A DNA stretch of 64,000 bases. Origin: an uncultured bacterium. GTDB taxonomy: Bacteria > Bacteroidota > Bacteroidia > Sphingobacteriales > Sphingobacteriaceae. The position numbers and the translations under genes are program-made. Each line of letters starts with the position of its first letter. Within the stretch, counting starts at the first letter, position 1. This document shows, in pieces, positions 46,072 through 54,293 of this stretch. The stretch is taken from contig CAIKLP010000018.1 in the NCBI GenBank assembly GCA_903828245.1, positions 1 to 64,000 of the forward strand. The letters run 5' to 3'. The notes beneath the pieces are model-generated. The model made no database searches and was not told where the DNA came from. It saw nothing but the letters and a program-made list of their open reading frames with translations.

Positions 46072-48711
46072 TTATCTTATTAAATGAACAAATCCTGAAT
46101 AAATTTTTGGCTGGTATCCTTTCACCCTAATTTCAGAAAAATAAATAGAATAAAAATAAACACCAGTAGGCAATTCTTTGCCTGTATTTTGGTCTTTTCC
46201 ATCCCAATTAATTTCTGGATCGTTGGTTTCGTAAACCAAAGTACCCCAGCGGGTATAAATTTTAGTATCAAATTTACTGACAAAATCGGTGGTGTCTTTT
46301 ATCGTCGTAAATAGGTCATTTATTTGGTCTCCGTTAGGGGTAAACACATTTGGAACCGCTATGTTTGGACAATTATCGACACAAATTACATTGCTTCTTT
46401 CACTTTCATTATTTGCCGAATCGATAGCCGTCACAAAGTAGCAACCTGCAATAGAAGTTTTTAAATTATCATCCGTAAAACTGGTATTGCTATTTGGTTT
46501 TATTTGATCAGCTAATAAGGTAAATTCATCTCCCTCAAAAAAAGCTTTATAAATTTTATAAGAGACTATATCCGAAAGACAAGAATCGCTATTGGTCCAG
46601 GTCAATTCATTTTTGTATAAAGCACAACTTGGACTAACTTGAAGTATAGGTGGACAAGGTTTTTCCGTATCGATAGGGCTTACACTCACTATTTGTGATC
46701 GGTTAATCAATGGTTCTGGAAAGCCGCCTGCAGTATAGCGGCCAAGGCTTGCAACATAATATTGATAATTGAAGCCATTACTTAAGGAATCGTCTGTGTA
46801 AGTGGTATTTCGAGTAGAATCTAAAAGCTCAAATACTGCGCTTGAATTATTATAACGGTAAATTAAATAATTCGAATTGGTCCAAGGAACCGAATAAGAG
46901 AAATTTAATACTACGCGATTGTCTTGAGCCAATGCGGTTAAAAAAATACTGGAAGCATTTTTGCTGGTACCAACCAATTCATTATTCGCGTAAATAGCTA
47001 CTTTATACCAATGCTGAATAGCATTAGTATTGATGTTTTTATCAATAAAAATACTGTCGTTTAAATTACCTAAAAAGCCAGCAGTGCTTGAATCTATTGG
47101 GCTGTAGCTTTTGTTATCAATAGATTTTAAAAGCACATATTTATAAGGCCCAATGTATTGAATCGTATCTAATTGGTTTGGCTTTACCCATTTAATGGTA
47201 TCCATTCCATCGTTTATTCCGGTTTGAGAAATATCTATGTTAATGATTGCCGGTACATCTCTTGTGAGAATTTCGCAGCTTTCGTTAGAAACCAAACTCT
47301 CTGCACCATCTGGGAAAGTAGCTACAATTCGATAACAATAATTATTACCAGCGCTTAAACCTTGGCCATTATTATTGTCTGTAAAAGTTTCGGTATTGAT
47401 ATTATTTATTTTCTTGATTAATTCGTAAGCACCTTGGGCTGGAATACCTGTTTCGCAAGCATTTGGCGTGTATGGATAGGAGCCACTTTTTCTGTAAATT
47501 AAATATCCATTTGCTTTGTCGCAACTTGGTTTTTCCCAATTTAAAATAACACTAGACCCAATAGCGTTGCTAGTTAAATTTTTTGGAGCAGGTGCCACAA
47601 CGGTTATCATCCAACTTTCTAAGTCAACTAATTTGGGTATACCATTGTCAATGGCTTTAAATAAAATTTGATAAGGTTGCTTGCGCACCGAATTACAAGA
47701 AGTTTTCCAATAAAATGGTTGGGTAATTACCGAGTTAGCACTCGTGTATTGATTGAATCGAACAGTATCAGGAGGGCCTAATTTAAAGGGTCCGCCGGTT
47801 GCAGTCAACATAATCGAATTATTATCGGGGTCGCTTGCACGAATCATTTGAGAAAGGTATTCGCCCGCAACAATACATGTGTCGTGTAAATCATCGAACA
47901 CAGGCGGACGATTAAAACTTTGTACAATTTCAATTTGCATATCTCGTACAATGTAACCGATACGCAAAAACTTTTTTACGCCACTCACATATCGCCATTC
48001 TTCTACCATAATGGCAAAATTAAAAAGCGCCGATGCTTGGTTGTCGATAATTTGTGGCGTATCCCAAACCAATTGTCCGGTTACGGGGTCTATGCCAAAA
48101 CTGTTTGAAGTGAAACCGTTTTTTAAATTGGGTAATTGAAAGCCAAAAACTTCTACGCCTACATCTTGTTTGCAAGGAATTAATTTAAAGCTAAGGCTAT
48201 CTCCATCTGCATCGTAGGCATTTGGATTGTGCACAAATAATTTATTTTCGGCACCAAAATCAATGGGTTCGTAAAGTAAAACTGGAGAGTTATTAAAGCC
48301 AATAAAAGGATTGATTACCAATTCACATTCTACATAAAATGCAGTTTGTAAAGAGTTCACCATATTGCTCACATTGTTGTTTCTGTTTGGGTCTTGGTAA
48401 CTAATAGTATAAGTAGCATAACCCGGAAAAGTATGTACAAAACGATACTTATTTCTTTGGATATTGGTTACTACGTTAATTTTTTCGAAGCGCGCTGCGG
48501 TGCTAGTGGTACCATCTCCAAAATTTAATTCTGCAGATGGGCGGTCGGCATTATTAGGGTCGCTGATGTCGGTAAAAGTAGTTAAAATGAATTCGTATTG
48601 TAAGGCTGAAATCTGTGTATAGCTTAGTTCTCCGGCACGATTATGCGTAGCAAATAAAAATTTACTAAGCATAAGAAATACCAAGAAAAATGCAATTTTT
48701 TTACAATTCAT
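46072..48711 (-). CDS. Large surface protein with PKD, fibronectin III-like and type B T9SS sorting domains
   Basis: The 879-residue protein has a signal peptide (MNCKKIAFFLVFLMLSKFLFA). A THNRAGELSYTQISALQYEF opening is typical of many Bacteroidota gliding-associated proteins. A PKD-like region (FGDGTTSTAARFEKINV) and fibronectin III-like repeats between about 380 and 780 follow. The repeats contain YRIVATFPDGAESLVSNESC and CYFVTAIDSANNESERSN. It ends with the gliding-motility-associated domain (VPNVFTPNGDQINDLFTTIK ... RWGTLVYETND). It should be exported by the type IX system to the cell surface. Binding partner unknown. It lies 14 bases after accC. Confidence 0.87.
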   Translation of the reverse strand: MNCKKIAFFLVFLMLSKFLFATHNRAGELSYTQISALQYEFILTTFTDISDPNNADRPSAELNFGDGTTSTAARFEKINVVTNIQRNKYRFVHTFPGYATYTISYQDPNRNNNVSNMVNSLQTAFYVECELVINPFIGFNNSPVLLYEPIDFGAENKLFVHNPNAYDADGDSLSFKLIPCKQDVGVEVFGFQLPNLKNGFTSNSFGIDPVTGQLVWDTPQIIDNQASALFNFAIMVEEWRYVSGVKKFLRIGYIVRDMQIEIVQSFNRPPVFDDLHDTCIVAGEYLSQMIRASDPDNNSIMLTATGGPFKLGPPDTVRFNQYTSANSVITQPFYWKTSCNSVRKQPYQILFKAIDNGIPKLVDLESWMITVVAPAPKNLTSNAIGSSVILNWEKPSCDKANGYLIYRKSGSYPYTPNACETGIPAQGAYELIKKINNINTETFTDNNNGQGLSAGNNYCYRIVATFPDGAESLVSNESCEILTRDVPAIINIDISQTGINDGMDTIKWVKPNQLDTIQYIGPYKYVLLKSIDNKSYSPIDSSTAGFLGNLNDSIFIDKNINTNAIQHWYKVAIYANNELVGTSKNASSIFLTALAQDNRVVLNFSYSVPWTNSNYLIYRYNNSSAVFELLDSTRNTTYTDDSLSNGFNYQYYVASLGRYTAGGFPEPLINRSQIVSVSPIDTEKPCPPILQVSPSCALYKNELTWTNSDSCLSDIVSYKIYKAFFEGDEFTLLADQIKPNSNTSFTDDNLKTSIAGCYFVTAIDSANNESERSNVICVDNCPNIAVPNVFTPNGDQINDLFTTIKDTTDFVSKFDTKIYTRWGTLVYETNDPEINWDGKDQNTGKELPTGVYFYSIYFSEIRVKGYQPKIYSGFVHLIR

Positions 48712-48725
48712 TTCAGCTTTAAAAA

Positions 48726-50210
48726 TTAATTGGTCCTATTTTTCTTCCAATTAGAAGTCGTATTTTCGGCAACAGGACTCCTAGCTTTTGTTTTTGCTTC
48801 TTCCATGATTCGGGCCATTACATATGCTGCAGCCTTCGCTTCGTTTTGGTCTGCATGTTGTAGTTTTTCAGGCGTAAAATATTTACCAACAAAATGCGTA
48901 TCAAAATTTCCTGAACGAAAAGCTTCGTGTTGCATCACAAATTTTCCAAATGGGAGCGTAGTTTCTATACCTGTAATTTGGTATTCGTCAATGGCACGAA
49001 TCATACGCTGCATGGCCTCTTCGCGGTCTTTGCCATGGGTAACCAATTTGGCAATCATCGGATCATAATAGATTGGAATTTCCATGCCTTGCTCAAAACC
49101 GTCGTCTACTCTAACACCTAAACCTTGTGGAATTTTATAAGTACTTAAAGTGCCAATATCCGGTAAGAAATTATTGCAGGGATCTTCTGCATAGACCCTA
49201 AGTTCTATGGCATGTCCATTAATTTTTAAATCTTCTTGCGAAAAAGAAAGGGCTTGTCCGTCTGCAATTTTTAATTGCTCTTTTACTAAGTCGATGCCGG
49301 TAATCATTTCGGTAACCGGGTGTTCTACTTGTAAGCGGGTATTCATTTCTAAGAAATAAAAATCAGTATTGTTTTCTAAGATAAACTCTACGGTTCCGGC
49401 GCCCACATAATTACAAGATTTAGCCACATTTACGGCACATTCACCCATGGCCTTTCTAAGCTCGGGGCTCAATACAGCCGAAGGTGCTTCTTCTACTACT
49501 TTTTGGTGTCTTCTTTGAACAGAACATTCTCTTTCGAATAAATGCACAATATTTCCTTTGGTGTCGCCTAATACTTGGATCTCAATATGGCGTGGCGAAC
49601 TCACATATCTTTCAATAAATACCGCACCATCACCAAAAGAAGAAATCGCTTCGCTTACCGCTAAATTCATTTGCTCTTCAAAGTCGGCAGTGTTTTCTAC
49701 AATGCGCATCCCTTTACCACCGCCGCCTGCAGCCGCTTTAATTAAAATAGGGAAACCTACTTCCTCGGCTCTTAATTTAGCAATGGCAATATCTTGAATG
49801 GCTTCTTCGGTTCCGGGTACCATTGGAATCTGGTATTTTTTAGCAGCTGCTTTGGCAGATAATTTATTTCCCATAATTTCCATGGCTTCTGGCGAAGGGC
49901 CTACTAATATTAGCCCTTCTTGTTTTACCCTTCTAGCAAATGCAGCATTTTCGGATAAAAATCCATAACCAGGATGGATGGCTTGCGCGCCTGTTTGTTT
50001 ACAAGCATTAATTATATTATCAAAAACTAAATACGATTGATTAGAAGCAGCGGGGCCAATAAAAACAGCTTCGTCTGCATAACGAACATGAGGCGATAAT
50101 CGATCCGCTTCTGAATAAACGGCTACGGTTTGAATTCCCATTTCTTTTGCAGAACGCATAATGCGCAAAGCTATTTCGCCTCTATTGGCTATTAATATTT
50201 TTTTAAACAT
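48726..50210 (-). CDS. accC: Biotin carboxylase (AccC-type)
   Basis: The enzyme carboxylates biotin on its carrier protein with ATP and bicarbonate. The 494-residue protein starts MFKKILIANRGEIALRIMRS. The ATP-grasp loop KAAAGGGGKGMRIVE lies near residue 160. FIERYVSSPRHIEIQVLGD, ERECSVQRRHQKVVEEAPS and EMNTRLQVEHPVTEMITGID follow. The frame continues upstream to 50279 but the start at 50210 matches the family. About 45 residues beyond the usual AccC end (rich in Lys and Asn) form an extra tail. No accB is adjacent, so it may serve acetyl-CoA or another acyl-CoA carboxylase. Confidence 0.92.
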   Translation of the reverse strand: MFKKILIANRGEIALRIMRSAKEMGIQTVAVYSEADRLSPHVRYADEAVFIGPAASNQSYLVFDNIINACKQTGAQAIHPGYGFLSENAAFARRVKQEGLILVGPSPEAMEIMGNKLSAKAAAKKYQIPMVPGTEEAIQDIAIAKLRAEEVGFPILIKAAAGGGGKGMRIVENTADFEEQMNLAVSEAISSFGDGAVFIERYVSSPRHIEIQVLGDTKGNIVHLFERECSVQRRHQKVVEEAPSAVLSPELRKAMGECAVNVAKSCNYVGAGTVEFILENNTDFYFLEMNTRLQVEHPVTEMITGIDLVKEQLKIADGQALSFSQEDLKINGHAIELRVYAEDPCNNFLPDIGTLSTYKIPQGLGVRVDDGFEQGMEIPIYYDPMIAKLVTHGKDREEAMQRMIRAIDEYQITGIETTLPFGKFVMQHEAFRSGNFDTHFVGKYFTPEKLQHADQNEAKAAAYVMARIMEEAKTKARSPVAENTTSNWKKNRTN

Positions 50211-50241
50211 ATCTGCAGATTCTGGGTTGGTACCGAATAAC

Positions 50242-50249
50242 CAAAAATA
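50242..50249 (-). promoter_or_regulatory. Putative -7 element of accC
   Basis: The minus strand reads TATTTTTG, 31 bases before the accC ATG at 50210. The -33 region is weak. It supports the shorter accC start, as it lies within the longer reading frame. Confidence 0.4.
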
Positions 50250-50292
50250 GTGATTTTGATTGGATAAATTAATAAACAACGCCCAAATATCT

Positions 50293-50300
50293 TATATTTG
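50293..50300 (+). promoter_or_regulatory. -7 element just upstream of ccmB, predicting a leaderless mRNA
   Basis: TATATTTG is followed by CTC and then the ccmB ATG at 50304. With only three bases between the element and the start codon, the transcript should begin at or inside the start codon region. No -33 TTTG at normal spacing. Confidence 0.5.
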
Positions 50301-50303
50301 CTC

Positions 50304-50963
50304 ATGGCATTTATCAAAGAAACAGCTACTTTAATTCGCAAAGAGTTTTTAATGGAATGGAGGTCAAAATATGCCTTAAATGGCATTTTGATCTATGTGT
50401 TTGCCACCGTTTTTATCTGCTATTTAAGTTTCAAAAAAATCGATCCAATTACCTGGAATGCCTTATTCTGGATTATCCTTTTATTTACCTCCATTAATGC
50501 CATTGCAAAAAGTTTTATGCAAGAAAATCGCAGCAGGTATTTATACTATTATACCATTGTTAATCCAGCTGCTTTAATCTTATCAAAAATCATTTATAAT
50601 TTAATTTTGATGAGTCTTATCGCATTTATTTGTTTGTTTTTTTACACCGTAGTTTTTAACAATCCGATACAAGATTTTGCCTATTATTTATTGGCTGTGG
50701 CATTAGGTGGTTTAAGTTTTTCTAGCATGTTTACTATGGTTTCTGCTATCGCTTCTAAAGCCAACAATAACAGTACCTTAATGGCCATCCTTAGCTTCCC
50801 AGTTATCGTTCCATTACTTATGCTTTTAATCAAATTAGCGAAGAATGCAATGGACGGAATTGATAGGGCAAGTAGTGCAAACGAAATTGGGGTATTGCTA
50901 TTGATAAATATCATTGTATTCGCCGTTTCTTTATTGTTATTTCCTTACATTTGGCGAGATTAA
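50304..50963 (+). CDS. ccmB: Heme exporter protein CcmB
   Basis: CcmB is the membrane subunit of the CcmAB ABC transporter that works in system I cytochrome c maturation. The 219-residue protein has six membrane helices. Family features are LIRKEFLMEWRSKYALNGIL at the N-terminus, NALFWIILLFTSINAIAKSF, and a central LGGLSFSSMFTMVSAIASKA with LSFPVIVPLL. The frame opens at 50298 with TTG, but the ATG at 50304 is chosen. ccmA is not adjacent. The ccmC gene starts 16 bases later. Confidence 0.92.
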   Translation: MAFIKETATLIRKEFLMEWRSKYALNGILIYVFATVFICYLSFKKIDPITWNALFWIILLFTSINAIAKSFMQENRSRYLYYYTIVNPAALILSKIIYNLILMSLIAFICLFFYTVVFNNPIQDFAYYLLAVALGGLSFSSMFTMVSAIASKANNNSTLMAILSFPVIVPLLMLLIKLAKNAMDGIDRASSANEIGVLLLINIIVFAVSLLLFPYIWRD

Positions 50964-50979
50964 TTTTTAATATTTACAC

Positions 50980-51648
50980 ATGAAAATAAAATCAGATTGG
51001 TGGAAAATTTTAGGCGTAGTCTTAGTCCTTTTTTCGCTATTTCAAGGCTTAATGGGCAGGGTACCTGTCTTGCCAATATTACACGAAACCATTCGCAATA
51101 TTTATTACCATGTTCCCATGTGGTTTGCTATGGTAATATTGTTTGTTTTCAATGCGGTTTATAGCATCAAATATTTATCATCAGGTAATGAGCACCACGA
51201 TAACATAGCGGTAGAAGCCGCAAATGTGGGTTTGTTTTTAGGCGTATTGGGTTTATTAACCGGTATGCTTTGGGCTAAATATACCTGGGGAGAAGCTTGG
51301 AGCAACGATCCTAAACAAAACAGTGCTGCAATAGGCATGTTGGTTTACTTAGCCTACTTTGTATTAAGAGGCTCGCTAGACGAAGCACAAAAAAGAGCAA
51401 AAATCTCTGCAGTATATAGTGTTTTCGCCTTTCCAGTCATGATTGTATTGCTCTTTATATTACCTCGTTTAACCGATTCTTTACATCCAGGCAATGGCGG
51501 AAATCCAGGTTTCAATAAATACGATATGGACAATCAAATGCGCATGGTATTTTATCCTGCAGTTATAGGGTGGATATTAATTGGAGTTTGGGTGATGCAA
51601 ATCAGGGTTCGTTTATTGGAAATTACTAATCAAATACTTGAAAACTAA
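50980..51648 (+). CDS. ccmC: Cytochrome c biogenesis protein CcmC
   Basis: CcmC attaches heme to CcmE in the periplasm. The 222-residue protein has six membrane helices. The tryptophan-rich motif is AKYTWGEAWSNDPKQNSAAI near residue 105, flanked by conserved histidines in YHVPMWFAMVI (near residue 44) and SLHPGNGG (near residue 169). The size and order after ccmB and before a small ccmD are standard. The transporter and maturation genes ccmA, ccmE and ccmF are outside the window or elsewhere. Confidence 0.93.
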   Translation: MKIKSDWWKILGVVLVLFSLFQGLMGRVPVLPILHETIRNIYYHVPMWFAMVILFVFNAVYSIKYLSSGNEHHDNIAVEAANVGLFLGVLGLLTGMLWAKYTWGEAWSNDPKQNSAAIGMLVYLAYFVLRGSLDEAQKRAKISAVYSVFAFPVMIVLLFILPRLTDSLHPGNGGNPGFNKYDMDNQMRMVFYPAVIGWILIGVWVMQIRVRLLEITNQILEN

Positions 51649-51657
51649 TATTTTACA

Positions 51658-51876
51658 ATGAAAAAAATCTTTATTTTATGTTTATTGACCTTTGTGGTAC
51701 AATGGGCATTTGCACAAGCGCCAACAGCAGCACCAGTAGAAATGGCTGATTTGCTTAGGAGCTCCGGAAAAATCTATGTAGTCATAGGAACTATTTCTGT
51801 AGTATTCATTGGCTTAGCGATTTATCTTTTTTCAATAGACAAAAGGCTCTCTAAATTGGAAAAAGAGCATAAATAA
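51658..51876 (+). CDS. CcmD family small membrane protein
   Basis: The 72-residue protein has a signal-like first segment (MKKIFILCLLTFVVQWAFAQ). A second membrane helix (IYVVIGTISVVFIGLAIYLF) and a charged tail SIDKRLSKLEKEHK follow. Bacteroidota ccmBC genes are often followed by such a short CcmD-type protein, which in other bacteria helps release heme-loaded CcmE from CcmABC. It is 9 bases after ccmC. The assignment rests mainly on context and topology. Confidence 0.75.
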   Translation: MKKIFILCLLTFVVQWAFAQAPTAAPVEMADLLRSSGKIYVVIGTISVVFIGLAIYLFSIDKRLSKLEKEHK

Positions 51877-51964
51877 TTTGCTAATCCTAATTATTAATCA
51901 AACATTTGCTCCATAATTTATTCAAACAAAACAAAAACCTATCATTAACTAGATTTATTTATTT

Positions 51965-53410
51965 ATGGCTAAAACCGTAAAAGCAAAAAAAGCTGAACCA
52001 GAAGTGCATTTCTTCGGAGATGTATGTTCGTTTTTCGATAAAGCAGCTCGCTTTACTCCTCACCCTCAAGGGTTGTTGAATCAAATTAAAACATGTAATA
52101 GTGTTTATCGTTTTCAATTTCCGATTCGAAAAGGAAATGGTCAATTCGAAGTAATCGATGCGTGGAGAGTAGAACACTCTCAACACAAATTACCAACTAA
52201 GGGTGGTATTCGTTACAGCGAGATGGTAAATGAAGATGAAGTGATGGCACTAGCTGCTTTAATGACATACAAATGTGCTGTTGTAAATGTTCCATTTGGT
52301 GGAGCAAAAGGTGGTGTAAAAATTAATCCAAAAAATTACACTGTCGATCAATTAGAAAACATTACCCGTCGTTATACTTCAGAATTAATTAAGAAAAATT
52401 TCATTGGTCCGGGCATCGATGTACCCGCTCCAGATTATGGAACAGGTGAACGCGAAATGTCTTGGATTGTAGATACCTATGCCGCTATGAACCCAGGTTC
52501 ATTAGATGCTAGTGCTTGTGTTACGGGTAAACCAATTTCACAATCGGGTATCAATGGTAGAAGAGAAGCAACCGGTAGAGGTATTTTTTATGCAGTTCGT
52601 GAATGCGTTAGCGTAAGCGAGGACATGAAAAAATTAGGCTTATCAGTTGGCTTAGAAGGTAAAAAAGTAATTGTACAAGGTTTAGGAAACGTTGGTTTCT
52701 ATGCTTCTAAATTTATCCAAGAAGCAGGTGGAATTATTGTTGGTTTATGTGAATTTGAAGGCGCTATTTATAATCCAAAAGGATTAGATATAGACGCAGT
52801 TTTCAATCACCGTAAAAAAACAGGTTCTATTTTAAATTATAAAGGTGCAACTAAAGAATTCAAAAATTCAGCTATTGGTTTAGAGCAAGAGTGTGATATT
52901 TTAATTCCAGCAGCTTTAGAAAACCAAATTACCAGTGCAAATATTTCTAAAATAAAAGCTAAAATTATTGCAGAAGGCGCAAACGGTCCAACTACTCCAG
53001 AAGCAGAAGAGTTCTTTACCAAAAAAGGTGGTATCATTATTCCAGATATGTATTGTAATGCAGGTGGTGTAACGGTTTCTTACTTCGAATGGTTGAAAAA
53101 CTTATCGCATGTTGCTTTTGGTCGTATGGATAAAAGATACGAAGAAAACGCTAGCAGAACTTTCGTAGATACTATAGAAAAAGCAACAGGTGTTACCTTA
53201 TCTTCAGATCAACGCAAAGCTGTAATCAAAGGCCCAACAGAATTAGAGTTGGTAAACTCTGGTCTAGAAGACACCATGATTCGTTCATACCACGAAATGC
53301 GTGAAATTAAAGTAGTCAACAAAAAAATAGACAGTTTAAGAACTGCCGCTTTTGTGGGCGCGATTGATAAAATTGCTGTATCATATATGAATCTTGGTAT
53401 TTTCCCTTAA
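51965..53410 (+). CDS. Glu/Leu/Phe/Val-type glutamate dehydrogenase
   Basis: The 481-residue enzyme interconverts glutamate and 2-oxoglutarate. The catalytic region has [40 protein letters not shown] with the catalytic Lys, and [20 protein letters not shown]. The Rossmann domain has [17 protein letters not shown] near residue 238. It is longer than the common 410-450, with a Lys-rich N-terminus and an extended C-terminal region, as in related Bacteroidota enzymes. It lies 88 bases after ccmD and has its own terminator, so probably its own promoter, although none matches the consensus well (TAGATTTA is a near match). Confidence 0.93.
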   Translation: MAKTVKAKKAEPEVHFFGDVCSFFDKAARFTPHPQGLLNQIKTCNSVYRFQFPIRKGNGQFEVIDAWRVEHSQHKLPTKGGIRYSEMVNEDEVMALAALMTYKCAVVNVPFGGAKGGVKINPKNYTVDQLENITRRYTSELIKKNFIGPGIDVPAPDYGTGEREMSWIVDTYAAMNPGSLDASACVTGKPISQSGINGRREATGRGIFYAVRECVSVSEDMKKLGLSVGLEGKKVIVQGLGNVGFYASKFIQEAGGIIVGLCEFEGAIYNPKGLDIDAVFNHRKKTGSILNYKGATKEFKNSAIGLEQECDILIPAALENQITSANISKIKAKIIAEGANGPTTPEAEEFFTKKGGIIIPDMYCNAGGVTVSYFEWLKNLSHVAFGRMDKRYEENASRTFVDTIEKATGVTLSSDQRKAVIKGPTELELVNSGLEDTMIRSYHEMREIKVVNKKIDSLRTAAFVGAIDKIAVSYMNLGIFP

Positions 53411-53432
53411 ACCATGCTTATTATGCAGAAAC

Positions 53433-53462
53433 AAAAAGCCTCGTATTTACACGGGGCTTTTT
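53433..53462 (+). terminator. Rho-independent terminator of glutamate dehydrogenase
   Basis: A 12-bp stem (53433-53444 with 53451-53462, core GCCTCGT with one G-U pair) has a six-base loop. The 3' arm merges into a run of T, ending at 53463. It lies 22 bases after the gdh stop. Confidence 0.9.
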
Positions 53463-53549
53463 TGTTGCTATCTTATTTCTAAAAGGCTTATTAAATAGGT
53501 ATTGTAGCCTAATTTCTCCTAATTTTTTTTTATATTTATTTTGAAAAAA

Positions 53550-54293
53550 ATGGGAAATCCGAAAAACATACTCCTCGAAATTTGTGCTGCAAATTTTGCT
53601 TCTGTGCAAGCGGCTAGTTTAGCAGGTGCGGATAGAATAGAACTATGTTCGGCTTTAGCAGTTGGCGGTTTAACGCCTTCGCATGCTTTGCTCGAAGCGG
53701 TGCAGCATTCGTTTGCAATTCCGGTGCATGTATTGGTTCGTCCAAGAGAAGGTGATTTTTTGTATACTGATGCGGAGTTTCAAATCATGCAAGAAGAAAT
53801 TTTAAAAATCAAACAAATGGGTTTTGCCGGAGTGGTGTTTGGTATATTAAATTCCGATGCTACCATAGATGAAAAAAGATGCGCAACATTAGTCGCAATG
53901 GCAAAACCGATGCAACTTACTTTTCATCGTGCTTTCGACTTTGTAGCCCAAGCCAATGTAGCGCTAGAAAAACTAATCGAATTAGGCTTTGATTATGTTT
54001 TAAGCTCTGGCTTGAAAACTACGGCTGTGTTGGGTTTAACACAATTAACCGACTTAGTAGCCCAAGCAAATAATCGAATTCAAATCATACCCGCAGCGGG
54101 TATCAACGAAAGCAATGTTGCATCAATTATTCAAACAACAAAAGCCAATATTATTCATTGTTCATTAAGCGAGGAAGTACCAAGTAAGATGCAAGTTGAT
54201 AATGGGTCTAATTTAATATTTGTCAACGCGGAGTCGAGCGAAAAAAAGATACGTGCAGTTAAAAAAATAATAACAACCATAAGCCATGCGTAA
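53550..54293 (+). CDS. cutC: CutC family protein
   Basis: The 247-residue protein is a TIM-barrel CutC. It has ILLEICAANFASVQAASLAG, GADRIELCSALAVGGLTPSH, the VLVRPREGDFLYTDAE strand, GVVFGILNSD, LTFHRAFDFV and IIPAAGINESN. The family was first linked with copper handling in E. coli, but its enzymatic activity is not firmly established. The ATG at 53550 is preferred to the TTG at 53541. The stop overlaps the start of the GH2 gene by 8 bases, so it is the first gene of the glycan-degradation operon, which suggests a job outside copper handling. Confidence 0.92.
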   Translation: MGNPKNILLEICAANFASVQAASLAGADRIELCSALAVGGLTPSHALLEAVQHSFAIPVHVLVRPREGDFLYTDAEFQIMQEEILKIKQMGFAGVVFGILNSDATIDEKRCATLVAMAKPMQLTFHRAFDFVAQANVALEKLIELGFDYVLSSGLKTTAVLGLTQLTDLVAQANNRIQIIPAAGINESNVASIIQTTKANIIHCSLSEEVPSKMQVDNGSNLIFVNAESSEKKIRAVKKIITTISHA

